Part shown: positions 26,666 to 34,450 of the stretch, in pieces | Layout of the letters: each line of letters opens with the position of its first letter | How positions within the stretch are numbered: position 1 is the stretch's first letter | Assembly (NCBI GenBank): GCA_007694035.1 | Contig: RECM01000278.1 | Span: 1-43,596 of the forward strand | DNA length: 43,596 nucleotides | Source of the DNA: Balneolaceae bacterium | Lineage (GTDB): Bacteria > Bacteroidota > Rhodothermia > Balneolales > Cyclonatronaceae | Direction of reading: 5' to 3' | Position numbers and translations under genes: made by a program | Notes under the pieces: generated by a model | Told to the model about the DNA's origin: nothing | Seen by the model: only the letters and a program-made list of their open reading frames with translations | Databases searched by the model: none

Positions 26666-27376
26666 TCAGGGTGCGAGCCGTTCCATTTTCCATGGTGAAT
26701 GTTCCATTTCCCGTGTGAACAGGATGCGGTCGTGCAGCCGGTTTGGCCGCCCCTGCCAGAATTCAATGCGGTCGGGGCATAGCCGGTACCCTCCCCAGTT
26801 TTCAGGCCGCGTAAGATTACCGCTTTTTCGCACCTTTTCGGTGCGCGCTTCCAGCTCCGACCGCCCCTGCACAGTTCTGCTCTGTGGCGAAGCAATCGCG
26901 CTGATGCGGCTCCCCGCCGGACGGCTGTCGAAATAGGCATCCGACTCCCCGGCCGGAATCCTCGCGGCGATACCCTCGATGCACACCTGCCGGACCATCT
27001 CAGGCCAGTAAAACGTGAGCGATGCCCGGGGGTTATCATTCAGCTGCATCCCCTTGCGGCTTTCGTAATGGGTGTAAAACACGAACCCGCGCTCGTCGAA
27101 CCCCTTCAGCAGCACCACCCGGCCGCTTACCATTATGCGGCCTGACGTATCAGTATCTGCCTCATTCGCAGTTGCAGTGGCCAGAAACATGGCAGACGGG
27201 TCGAATGTCGACAGCCGGACCGCCTCCCCGAACCAGTTCTCAAATTGTACAAACGGATCGGGATTGGTCTGTTCCTCGGTCAGCGGCTCGCCGGTATACT
27301 CCCGGCGGATCGCAGCTACAGCCATCCTGGTATTCTGGCTCGTACGGTGAAAAATCTTTTTTATCGAATCAAGCAT
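26666..27376 (-). CDS. pdxH: Pyridoxamine/pyridoxine 5'-phosphate oxidase
   Basis: PdxH oxidises PNP or PMP to pyridoxal 5'-phosphate using FMN and oxygen, the last step of PLP formation and salvage. The 236-residue protein has the N-terminal MRREY-like helix (AVAAIRREYTGEPL), the FMN-binding split barrel (GRVVLLKGFDERGFVFYTHYESRKGMQL, ASLTFYWPEMVRQVCIEG), the SRPAGSRISAIASPQS region, and the C-terminal WGGYRLCPDRIEFWQGRPNRLHDR signature. Length and ends are normal for the family. No operon partner is visible. Confidence 0.96.
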   Translation of the reverse strand: MLDSIKKIFHRTSQNTRMAVAAIRREYTGEPLTEEQTNPDPFVQFENWFGEAVRLSTFDPSAMFLATATANEADTDTSGRIMVSGRVVLLKGFDERGFVFYTHYESRKGMQLNDNPRASLTFYWPEMVRQVCIEGIAARIPAGESDAYFDSRPAGSRISAIASPQSRTVQGRSELEARTEKVRKSGNLTRPENWGGYRLCPDRIEFWQGRPNRLHDRILFTREMEHSPWKMERLAP

Positions 27377-27772
27377 AACAGGAAAGGTAACTATTTATGC
27401 ATACAGTTTTGATGGACGGGCAATACATTTCTGCCGGTCAGCCAGCTTTCATTAGACATTAATAAGGCTATAATTAAGCTGTACTGAGCTGTATTGAGTA
27501 ATCATTTGCTGAATGTATGCACTACTGTATGCACTAATGTATAATGAGGGTAAAAACAACCTGACGCTTCAACAAATTTCGGAATCACCTTTTTCAACAC
27601 CGTTCCGACAATATCATCCGGATGTTTGTAAAACAGACACGAAATCCCGGGTTTGGCCTTCATATCAGACATCAGGTACGGATTTACGTTTCCGGATGCT
27701 TATTATAACATGTCATTTTATTACTGGCTCATGAGCACCGTAATCCAACAACTCATCAGCTCAACAGATAAA
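27377..27772. other. Intergenic region upstream of the asparagine-synthase-like gene
   Basis: About 400 bp without a supported gene. Short open frames (for example 27513-27734) have no recognisable product. An 8-bp repeat array follows at 27773-27810. Confidence 0.4.
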
Positions 27773-27810
27773 GAGCTCAAGAGCTCAAGAGCTTATGAGC
27801 TTATGAGCTG
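27773..27810. repeat. 8-bp tandem repeat in the leader of the asparagine-synthase-like gene
   Basis: GAGCTCAA twice, GAGCTTAT twice, then GAGCTG: paired identical units with a clean switch. It ends 13 bp before the ATG, so copy number could influence translation or leader structure. Confidence 0.88.
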
Positions 27811-27823
27811 TATTTAAAATATT

Positions 27824-29464
27824 ATGGATCCTCAATCTCCCGATCTGCTCTGTTTCGATGGCAGCTATATCGAGTCAGGAAAATTCTATTCCGGCCAGGA
27901 TGCTGCGAAGCATTTTAAATTTCTGATTGAGCAACACGGCCCGGTAAATGCCGCCGGAGTAGTTGATGGATTCTATCGTTTTGTTGCCGGAGATGACAGA
28001 CATACCTGGTTCGGGGCCGATCACCTGGGCTCATATCCGCTTTTTTACAGAATGGAACCCGATTTTTCCTGGTCGGTTCATGCGGGTAAAATGGATACCA
28101 GTCCGGTGCCTGACGACCAATCGCTCTGCTGCCTGCTGGCCTGCGGATATGTAACGGGAAACCATACTCTGTACAAAGGCGTGCTGGAAGCTGAACCGGG
28201 CGCTGTACACACCTGGCACCATAAACAGGGAAAACTTGAGACCAGCCGACGCGCGAATACGGCAACACCCACTGTTCCCGGTTTCGGGGAATTGGATGAA
28301 CTGTCATCCGCATTGTTCCGGGCGGAATCGGCAGCCAAGGAGCCCCTGGCGTTCAATCTTTCTCTGAGCGGTGGACTTGATTCCCGGATTATTCTTGCCC
28401 AGGCACTGCGCCATGGCAAAAACCTGAATGCTTTTTCTTACGGGAAATGGAACACCCCTGATCAACGGATTGCAAAAAGAATATGCCAGGAATTTGATAT
28501 ACCCTGGACTTTTCACAACTACGGCGACCACCGTTCGCTTGTTGATGACAAACAGCGTCACTCCCGGTTTGCTGATCATGCTTTTTCCGGCCGCAGTATT
28601 CCCCATGAACAGGACTACATAAGCGCACACCTTACATCACCCGGCTCCCTTATCCTGGGAGGCCATTCCGGGGACCTGATTGCCGGCAGTTACCTCACAC
28701 CGGATCTGGCCCTGGCCCGTTCCGGAAAAGAGCTGACCGATCTTATGTTCTACCGTCACGCCCAGCTTACACCTGTAACCGGCAGAAGATTTTATGATGT
28801 GGTAAGGCAACGGCTGGCTGAATCATTCGGGGGTTTGGAGGCCGGAGAGGAGGGTATCGAACGGGCAGCTCTGCGTTTCAATCATCTCAACCGGCAGCGC
28901 CGGTATATTGTGAACAGTGTGAGGGCCTACACGTTACATGACATCCCGTTTTTCCTGCCCCTGTACACAAAAGGAATGATGGACTTTTTTTCCGGGCTGC
29001 CGGCAGAAGAAAAGCTGGACCAGAAATTTTATAAACAATTTGCGACCGGATTCCTGTTTAAAGGTGATCTGGCGCCTTTGTCTGAAATCACATCCACCCG
29101 CCCGCTCACTGCTGCTTACAAACCTGCTGGTTTTGCGGAGAGAATGAAATTCAGGATCAGAAACCTGGACAGGTACAAACTCCGGAAGCGATTGTTCAGA
29201 AGCCAGGCAACCGGTTATTCAACACCCCTCTACTTTATGATGGGCGAGACAACCGACCGTCTGATTACCCGGAAACGGATAGGCGAACACTTTCCATTTC
29301 TTCCGTCCCTGGCGGCGAAATTCGACGGATCCGGATGCCCAATAGCAGCAGACCACATCCGCAAGCTGCACCGTTTAAGAGCTTCTCAGCTCAATATCAA
29401 CGGTTTTTACGTGCTCTATTACCTGGGTATGTTGTTTGGTGAAAATAAAGATGATGTTTTATAA
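27824..29464 (+). CDS. Asparagine-synthase-family protein without glutaminase nucleophile
   Basis: The 546-residue protein combines a degenerate Ntn-type N-terminal half (about 1-125, with GADHLGSYPLFYR resembling the class II glutaminase fold) and an asparagine-synthase ATP pyrophosphatase domain with the PP-loop SGGLDS at 182-187. The usual Cys at position 2 is absent, so it should not hydrolyse glutamine. Such proteins act as ATP-dependent amide or lactam-forming enzymes (for example in natural-product or exopolysaccharide loci) or use free ammonia. No biosynthetic neighbours are present, so the substrate is unknown. It is a single gene flanked by tandem repeat arrays on both sides. Confidence 0.82.
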   Translation: MDPQSPDLLCFDGSYIESGKFYSGQDAAKHFKFLIEQHGPVNAAGVVDGFYRFVAGDDRHTWFGADHLGSYPLFYRMEPDFSWSVHAGKMDTSPVPDDQSLCCLLACGYVTGNHTLYKGVLEAEPGAVHTWHHKQGKLETSRRANTATPTVPGFGELDELSSALFRAESAAKEPLAFNLSLSGGLDSRIILAQALRHGKNLNAFSYGKWNTPDQRIAKRICQEFDIPWTFHNYGDHRSLVDDKQRHSRFADHAFSGRSIPHEQDYISAHLTSPGSLILGGHSGDLIAGSYLTPDLALARSGKELTDLMFYRHAQLTPVTGRRFYDVVRQRLAESFGGLEAGEEGIERAALRFNHLNRQRRYIVNSVRAYTLHDIPFFLPLYTKGMMDFFSGLPAEEKLDQKFYKQFATGFLFKGDLAPLSEITSTRPLTAAYKPAGFAERMKFRIRNLDRYKLRKRLFRSQATGYSTPLYFMMGETTDRLITRKRIGEHFPFLPSLAAKFDGSGCPIAADHIRKLHRLRASQLNINGFYVLYYLGMLFGENKDDVL

Positions 29465-29482
29465 AGCGGGACGTACGAAGCA

Positions 29483-29625
29483 TATCAGAACAAGTGATCA
29501 GAACAAGTGATCAGAATGAGTGATCAGAATGAGTGATCAGAATGAGTGATCAGAATATGAGATCAGAATATGAGATCAGAATATGTGATCAGAATATGAG
29601 ATCAGAATATGTGATCAGAAAAAGT
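29483..29625. repeat. 13-bp tandem repeat, eleven units with ordered drift
   Basis: Units are TATCAGAACAAGT, GATCAGAACAAGT, GATCAGAATGAGT three times, then five GATCAGAATATGA/GATCAGAATATGT units, then GATCAGAAAAAGT. Neighbouring units are most alike. It fills the space between the convergent asparagine-synthase-like gene and nosY. Confidence 0.95.
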
Positions 29626-29641
29626 GAACTGACATCGCATT

Positions 29642-30430
29642 TCAGAAATCCTTCCTCAAAAACACCCGGAACGCCACGCTCAGGGGTATCGCCAGCCACA
29701 ACAGCATAACGCCAAGGCTTACGGCCATACCGAATCCGCTGCCGAAAAAGCGCTGAAATACAGCTCCGGTGAATCCCATCAGGGCGGAAATGTCGAAATT
29801 CAGCATAAGCAGGATGCGGGCAAGGTCCACAGGGTTCAGCATGGTTAGGGCTATGACCGGATTCTGCAGGGGGTAGTAGGAGAACAGGAAGATGATAAAC
29901 AGGATGAGCCCGTCGTAGATCACCGCGAAGAACAGCCAGAGCACCAGCGACAGCCCCAGGCCTTTGATCTTGTCCTCAAAACGCAGGGCGATCGAGAACG
30001 CCAGGGCGGTGAAAACCACGGTGAGCAGAATGCCCACGAACACGAGGAACAGCACACCAGCCGCAGCCTCGGAAGTGAGCCCGCCATGATAGGCAAACGG
30101 TACCAGAATGCCCAGGGCAAACCCGGAGGCCAGCGGAATGGTCAGGCCGGCATACAGTCCCGAAAACAGGCTCGAACGCGTGATGGGCTGCGAAAGCAGC
30201 AGCTCAATGTACTCCCTGGAATTGTACAGGTACATGGCGCCGAGCACAATGCTCACCAGCGGAATCACGATCAGCACCACGTTCATAAGGCTGAGGATCA
30301 CATGCTCGCCGGACCCGCCGAAACGGAACAGCGCGTCGGTGATGAGCCAGAAAAAGAGGGTATAGAAGATGATCCAGCGGCTGCGAATCACATCCTGAAG
30401 CTGGTATTTAATGATTTTAAGTGTGTTCAT
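29642..30430 (-). CDS. nosY: NosY, ABC-2 type permease of the nos maturation system
   Basis: The 262-residue inner-membrane protein has six hydrophobic helices and starts with the ABC-2 pattern LKIIKYQLQDVIRSRWI; YNSREYIELLLSQPITRSSLFSGLY is the coupling region typical of NosY. With NosF it forms the transporter that, with NosD, supports copper-site assembly of nitrous oxide reductase. Its start overlaps the nosF stop by four bases, showing translational coupling. It is the last gene of the cluster; an 11-unit repeat array follows. Confidence 0.93.
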   Translation of the reverse strand: MNTLKIIKYQLQDVIRSRWIIFYTLFFWLITDALFRFGGSGEHVILSLMNVVLIVIPLVSIVLGAMYLYNSREYIELLLSQPITRSSLFSGLYAGLTIPLASGFALGILVPFAYHGGLTSEAAAGVLFLVFVGILLTVVFTALAFSIALRFEDKIKGLGLSLVLWLFFAVIYDGLILFIIFLFSYYPLQNPVIALTMLNPVDLARILLMLNFDISALMGFTGAVFQRFFGSGFGMAVSLGVMLLWLAIPLSVAFRVFLRKDF

Positions 30431-31248
30431 GCGTTGGCCTCCGTTGCAGGTTTAACGCCGGCGGCTTCCCGCCCGTTGGTAAAATGGGTTGCTTTTTCAT
30501 TGTTTACTTGTGTGGCCGATTCTTTTTCATCCGCCTGCAGCGACTCGCTGCGCTGAATCATCTGTGCCACGGCCCGCTCGAGGGTGGTTTCGCCGGTATG
30601 GTCGAGCAGGTACTGCATGGGCTTGTCGAATGCGATGCGGCCCTCCAGAATGTAAACCACCCGGTCGGCCAGCTCCTGTACCTCGCTCAGTATGTGGCTG
30701 GTCAGGATCACGGTTTTGCCCTTCTCCCTTTCGGCAATGATCTTGTCTTTTAGCTTGCTGCTTGAAATGGGATCCAGACCCGCGGTAGGCTCATCCAGAA
30801 AGATGATGCCCGGATTGAACAGAAAGGCTACCACCGCGCTCACCTTCTGCCGGTTGCCGCCCGACAGGGTTTTGAACTTTTTGCCGAGTTCGCTCCCGAG
30901 CCGGAAGCTTCCGATAAGCTCTTCGTCGGTGCCCGGCCCGTTTCCGCGGATGTCTTTTACCATGTCGATAATCTCCTGAACGGTCAGGTTTTCGGGGTAC
31001 CGGGCCGTTTGCGGCATATAGCCGATGTCGCGCCGGTATTCGCTGTTGCCGTTCAGGCGGGTTCCGTTTACATGGATGCTGCCCGAGTCGGGTTTTACCA
31101 GCCCGAGAATCGCTTTGATCAGGGTGGTTTTGCCCGCGCCATTCGGGCCGAGCACGGCCGTTACAGCCCCGTCGCCGATTTCGAGCTCAATGCTTTTTAA
31201 TACGTTTAGCCTGCCGTAGCTTTTCTGCAGGTTGCTGATGGTAATCAT
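30427..31248 (-). CDS. nosF: NosF, ATPase of the NosDFY maturation system
   Basis: The 273-residue ABC ATPase shows Walker A GPNGAGKTT (34-42), signature LSGGN (128-132) and Walker B IIFLDEPT (148-155). A C-terminal tail of about 50 residues rich in Glu/Ala is longer than in most ABC ATPases. It overlaps both nosD and nosY by four bases. It drives NosDFY, which feeds maturation of the tetranuclear copper-sulfide centre in NosZ. Confidence 0.94.
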   Translation of the reverse strand: MITISNLQKSYGRLNVLKSIELEIGDGAVTAVLGPNGAGKTTLIKAILGLVKPDSGSIHVNGTRLNGNSEYRRDIGYMPQTARYPENLTVQEIIDMVKDIRGNGPGTDEELIGSFRLGSELGKKFKTLSGGNRQKVSAVVAFLFNPGIIFLDEPTAGLDPISSSKLKDKIIAEREKGKTVILTSHILSEVQELADRVVYILEGRIAFDKPMQYLLDHTGETTLERAVAQMIQRSESLQADEKESATQVNNEKATHFTNGREAAGVKPATEANA

Positions 31249-32624
31249 AGGTTTACCTCCTTCATCAGGGGCTTTTCGTCAATAAGTGTTTCGGGTGTAA
31301 GGGTTGGCATGATCCGCTCGGCCAGGTCGAGCAGATCGATAAAGAAACTGCGGATAAGTATGAGAGATGCCGGGTTCTGCTCCACGATAAGTGAGTACAG
31401 GCGCACCGGGCGGTGGGGCACATCGCCGGTGCCGGTCTGGTCGAGGTCGTACCCGTCGTACCGGCTCCAGTAGTTGCCTTCGAACGTGTTGTAGTTGCGG
31501 CGGCTGTTGGTGGCCACATCAAAGGTATTCTCGATAAAATTATTGGACGAAAACACATTGTTTTGGCTGTTGGCCATCACCTTTACGCCCCATCCGTTCC
31601 GGATAATGTGGTTGTTCTTCACCGCGATGCGGTTGCTGCCCTCCGAGTGAATGGCGATGGTATTGTCGCGGAACAGGTTGCCGCTGATCTGGCTGTCGGA
31701 GATGTCTTTCAGGAGCAGGCCGTAGGCGGCCGGGCCCCAGTTCTCCACAAAACGGTTACCGGTCATCTTTACGTTTTTGGAATACATGACCGCCACGCCG
31801 GCACCGTTGTTGCTGAAGGTGTTGTCGTGGTAGTGGCTGTCGTCAGAAAACATGAAGTGAAGCCCGTAGCGGAGGTTGCCGTTGCTCACATTTTCATAGA
31901 TGAGTGCCCCTTTGGCGAACTCCAGGTAGATGCCGTCGCGATGGCCCCGGATGGTGTTCCCGGTTACTTCAATGTCCCAGGTGCTCCACAGATGGATGCC
32001 GTTGCCGGAGGAGGCCTCGCGCGTTCCGCTGGCCGTGATGTGATTGTTCGCGACCAGGGACCCGCGAACGGTCGCCAGGTAGATGGCGAAAAAATTGTCG
32101 GTAAACCTGTTGCCGTCTATCACCACGCCGTTGGCATCCTCAACCAGCAGGGCCGCATGGTCGCGGGTGTAGCTTACACCCGTATTCCGGAATTCGATAC
32201 CCCTTATCTGTACGCTGTCGGCCAGTACTTTGAGGATGAAACCTTCGTTCCGGGCATCAATAACCGGAAATCCCTCGCCGGTCAGGGTTAGCTTTTTGCT
32301 GATCACCAGTTCCCGTTCGTTATAGGTACCGGCCATGATGCGTATGGTGGTGCCGGGTTCAGCCAGTTCTATGGCTTCCGCGATCGAGGCAACCGGACCC
32401 TGGGGGCGCACCACCAATTCACCTGAGCCCGTTCCGGCCGGTGCCTCTGTTGCGATCGCGGTCAGCATGAATAACAGCCCGAAAAAAAACGGTGCTAACC
32501 CGACGGTTGATCTTTTTTTTGCTGATGAGTGCTGCAGCCGCTGTCGGGAACAGGGCAGAGGATGCAGCATGCCCGGACTCCATCGTCCGGATGGAACGGA
32601 TCGTGTACTGTTGAAAATCTTCAT
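31245..32624 (-). CDS. nosD: NosD, periplasmic copper-site maturation protein
   Basis: The 459-residue protein is a right-handed parallel beta-helix with repeated carbohydrate-binding/sugar-hydrolysis-like turns (GNRFTDN, NNHITASG, GNTIRGHRDGIYLEF, GNLFRDN). The first about 40 residues are basic and unusual; the hydrophobic export segment is only at about 44-62 (LAPFFFGLLFMLTAIATEAPA), so the true start may be an internal Met such as residue 19. NosD receives material from NosFY and interacts with NosZ. Its stop codon overlaps the nosF start by four bases. Confidence 0.93.
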   Translation of the reverse strand: MKIFNSTRSVPSGRWSPGMLHPLPCSRQRLQHSSAKKRSTVGLAPFFFGLLFMLTAIATEAPAGTGSGELVVRPQGPVASIAEAIELAEPGTTIRIMAGTYNERELVISKKLTLTGEGFPVIDARNEGFILKVLADSVQIRGIEFRNTGVSYTRDHAALLVEDANGVVIDGNRFTDNFFAIYLATVRGSLVANNHITASGTREASSGNGIHLWSTWDIEVTGNTIRGHRDGIYLEFAKGALIYENVSNGNLRYGLHFMFSDDSHYHDNTFSNNGAGVAVMYSKNVKMTGNRFVENWGPAAYGLLLKDISDSQISGNLFRDNTIAIHSEGSNRIAVKNNHIIRNGWGVKVMANSQNNVFSSNNFIENTFDVATNSRRNYNTFEGNYWSRYDGYDLDQTGTGDVPHRPVRLYSLIVEQNPASLILIRSFFIDLLDLAERIMPTLTPETLIDEKPLMKEVNL

Positions 32625-32659
32625 GATGGTGGTGGTGTTTTTACAGGTGAGGGTTCAGA

Positions 32660-33139
32660 TCAGTTTTGGGAGTGCTGCAGCCTCCATTCCTGCTTCACTA
32701 TTTCTCTGACTACATCCCAGCCGATCACGCTGCCACGGTACTGTTGCTGATGCAATACCGCTTCATCGTAATCGGAGTAGGCTGAAATGGAGAGCCCCAT
32801 AGGGCTCCGCAGGGACTCACTGTGCAGATAATGTGCTTCCTCAGCCGGTACCCACTCCGGACCGGCCGGGAAATCGGGTACCCAGAGCGAATGCACATGG
32901 TCGGCCTGCACTTCGCCACTCATATCATAGGCGGCGAGGCATTCGATGGAGTCGAATTTGTACACCAGGCCGTGTTTTGTTACCAGCTGCGATCCGTACT
33001 GCGGCTCGGAGATGATCATGCGGCAGTAGGCGCATTCTTCGCTGCCATAGTGGATCTGCTCAGGTCCGCGCTCGCACGATGCAATGGCGAACAGAAGCAG
33101 CATCAGGGCCATAATCCGTATAAGTTGTTCTGTTTTCAT
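32660..33139 (-). CDS. nosL: NosL, copper-binding lipoprotein
   Basis: The 159-residue protein has a lipobox ending at C22 (AIASC) and the NosL copper-site region EECAYCRM (C36, C39, M41). NosL delivers Cu(I) for NosZ maturation. The rest (VYKFDSIECLAAYD, VPDFP, PMGLSISAYSDYDEA) follows the NosL fold. It lies 12 bp after the NosL-like paralog and 35 bp before nosD. Confidence 0.93.
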   Translation of the reverse strand: MKTEQLIRIMALMLLLFAIASCERGPEQIHYGSEECAYCRMIISEPQYGSQLVTKHGLVYKFDSIECLAAYDMSGEVQADHVHSLWVPDFPAGPEWVPAEEAHYLHSESLRSPMGLSISAYSDYDEAVLHQQQYRGSVIGWDVVREIVKQEWRLQHSQN

Positions 33140-33150
33140 GGTACACGCTT

Positions 33151-33684
33151 TCAGTTACCGGTCTGCCTTGCAGCCAGAACGTCCATGTTGGCCTTCACAA
33201 GCTCAAGCAGCTCATCCCATTCCATAAAGGTGCCGGGGTAAGCTTCATAGATATTTGTGAGCATGCGCTCATTGTTGCGGTGGATGGGGGTAATGTGCAG
33301 CTGGCCGGGGCTCGGGCGCAGTGTGCTGCGCAGGTAGAGGGCCTCTTTCGGGCCAATCATATTTTTACCGTCGGCAAAATCGACGACCAGAACAGAGCGG
33401 GCCTTACCGGCTTCATCCCCGTTTTGAACCATCCAGGCTGCAAGATGCTCGACTGCCCTGAATTTGAGGATTTTACCGTCGGCCCTGACCAGTTCGGCGC
33501 CGTAGCGCACGGTTTCAATGGGCTTGTGGCACCAGTCGCACTGGTCGGCGCCATAGACGATGTCTCCGGCAACCTTGGTTTTGATTGAAGGACCGGGATG
33601 CGGGGCCTGTTTCTCGGGCCCGCAGGCTGCAAACAGGAATACGGCTGCGGTCAGAACAATGAGTATGGCCGAGAATGGTTTCAT
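33151..33684 (-). CDS. NosL-like lipoprotein, second copy
   Basis: The 177-residue protein has a lipobox at C21 (LFAAC), then a metal-site stretch DQCDWCHKP (C49, C52, H53) where NosL has CxxCxM. The following pattern (KILKFRAVEHLAAWM, VDFADGKNMIGPKEALYLRS) parallels NosL (VYKFDSIECLAAYD, VPAEEAHYLHSESLRSP). It is thus a diverged tandem paralog with His in place of Met in the copper motif. It may be a second copper chaperone or a partner of the membrane protein encoded upstream, whose stop codon it overlaps by four bases. Confidence 0.82.
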   Translation of the reverse strand: MKPFSAILIVLTAAVFLFAACGPEKQAPHPGPSIKTKVAGDIVYGADQCDWCHKPIETVRYGAELVRADGKILKFRAVEHLAAWMVQNGDEAGKARSVLVVDFADGKNMIGPKEALYLRSTLRPSPGQLHITPIHRNNERMLTNIYEAYPGTFMEWDELLELVKANMDVLAARQTGN

Positions 33685-34310
33685 GCGGACACCTCACTGG
33701 TTAGGGTTGTTACGGCAGGCTCCCCGTCGTTTTTGCCGGCGCCGGTAAATTTCTCCCTGTAGAGGGCGAACCCGGCGGTTAACATCGACAGTACGATGAA
33801 GAGCGATCCCCAGTAGGGCCAGGACGATGCTTTGATGTTCAGCAGCTGTTTGGTACCTATTAGCGGCGGCTGATAACTCATGCCGGGTACTTTTATGGGG
33901 GCGTCGGGGCTCAGATTATGCCCGTACTCGTATCCCCACAGGTAGTAGTCGATGATGCCGGCTATGGAAAGTACTATGAAAAGAACCAGCCATGACAACA
34001 GTATCCAGCGGTATCCGGCAATAGCGCCGATAATACCCGAGGCAATCATAAAGGCGAAAATCCATGGCATAATGCGGATTTCAGGTATGGCTTCCACATC
34101 GATTTCCTGCATGCCGATGTAGTGGTTCAGGATGTTGATGCTTGAAATATCGTGTCTGTTATGCCCCGTTACGTCGTTAATATAAATAAACATTCCTATG
34201 CCCTCGGGGAATTGAGGCGCTTTCATGGAGATCGTCCAGAAAGGCATAAAATAGAGGGGGATTAGCATGAGTGCTGCCAGGGCAAAGAGTATTCTGTTCG
34301 AAATTTTCAT
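33681..34310 (-). CDS. nos-cluster membrane protein (NosB-like position)
   Basis: The 209-residue protein has about four hydrophobic helices (about 8-26, 84-101, 103-125 and 168-188) with a periplasmic loop after the first. It lies directly after nosZ and overlaps the NosL-like gene by four bases. In clade II nos clusters a small integral membrane protein, NosB, takes this place; similarity in position and topology suggests the same role, but I recognise no diagnostic motif. It carries no heme or Fe-S motif. Confidence 0.65.
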   Translation of the reverse strand: MKISNRILFALAALMLIPLYFMPFWTISMKAPQFPEGIGMFIYINDVTGHNRHDISSINILNHYIGMQEIDVEAIPEIRIMPWIFAFMIASGIIGAIAGYRWILLSWLVLFIVLSIAGIIDYYLWGYEYGHNLSPDAPIKVPGMSYQPPLIGTKQLLNIKASSWPYWGSLFIVLSMLTAGFALYREKFTGAGKNDGEPAVTTLTSEVSA

Positions 34311-34450
34311 GATAGAGTCAGCTCCTGGCTGAAGCTTTGGTGGTGATGGTATTGGTGAGCCGCCGGGGCCCCTCTTCCGGCTGAACGGAAGAGGGGGCAG
34401 ACGGTATAATGTTCAATTGATGGTTTTACCGGTGGGTTGTGAATCTGTTA

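Noticed and set aside
26572-27039. 155-codon frame overlapping pdxH on the same strand
   Set aside because: pdxH has complete family motifs in the other frame; this one is a shadow with Arg/Gly-rich composition.
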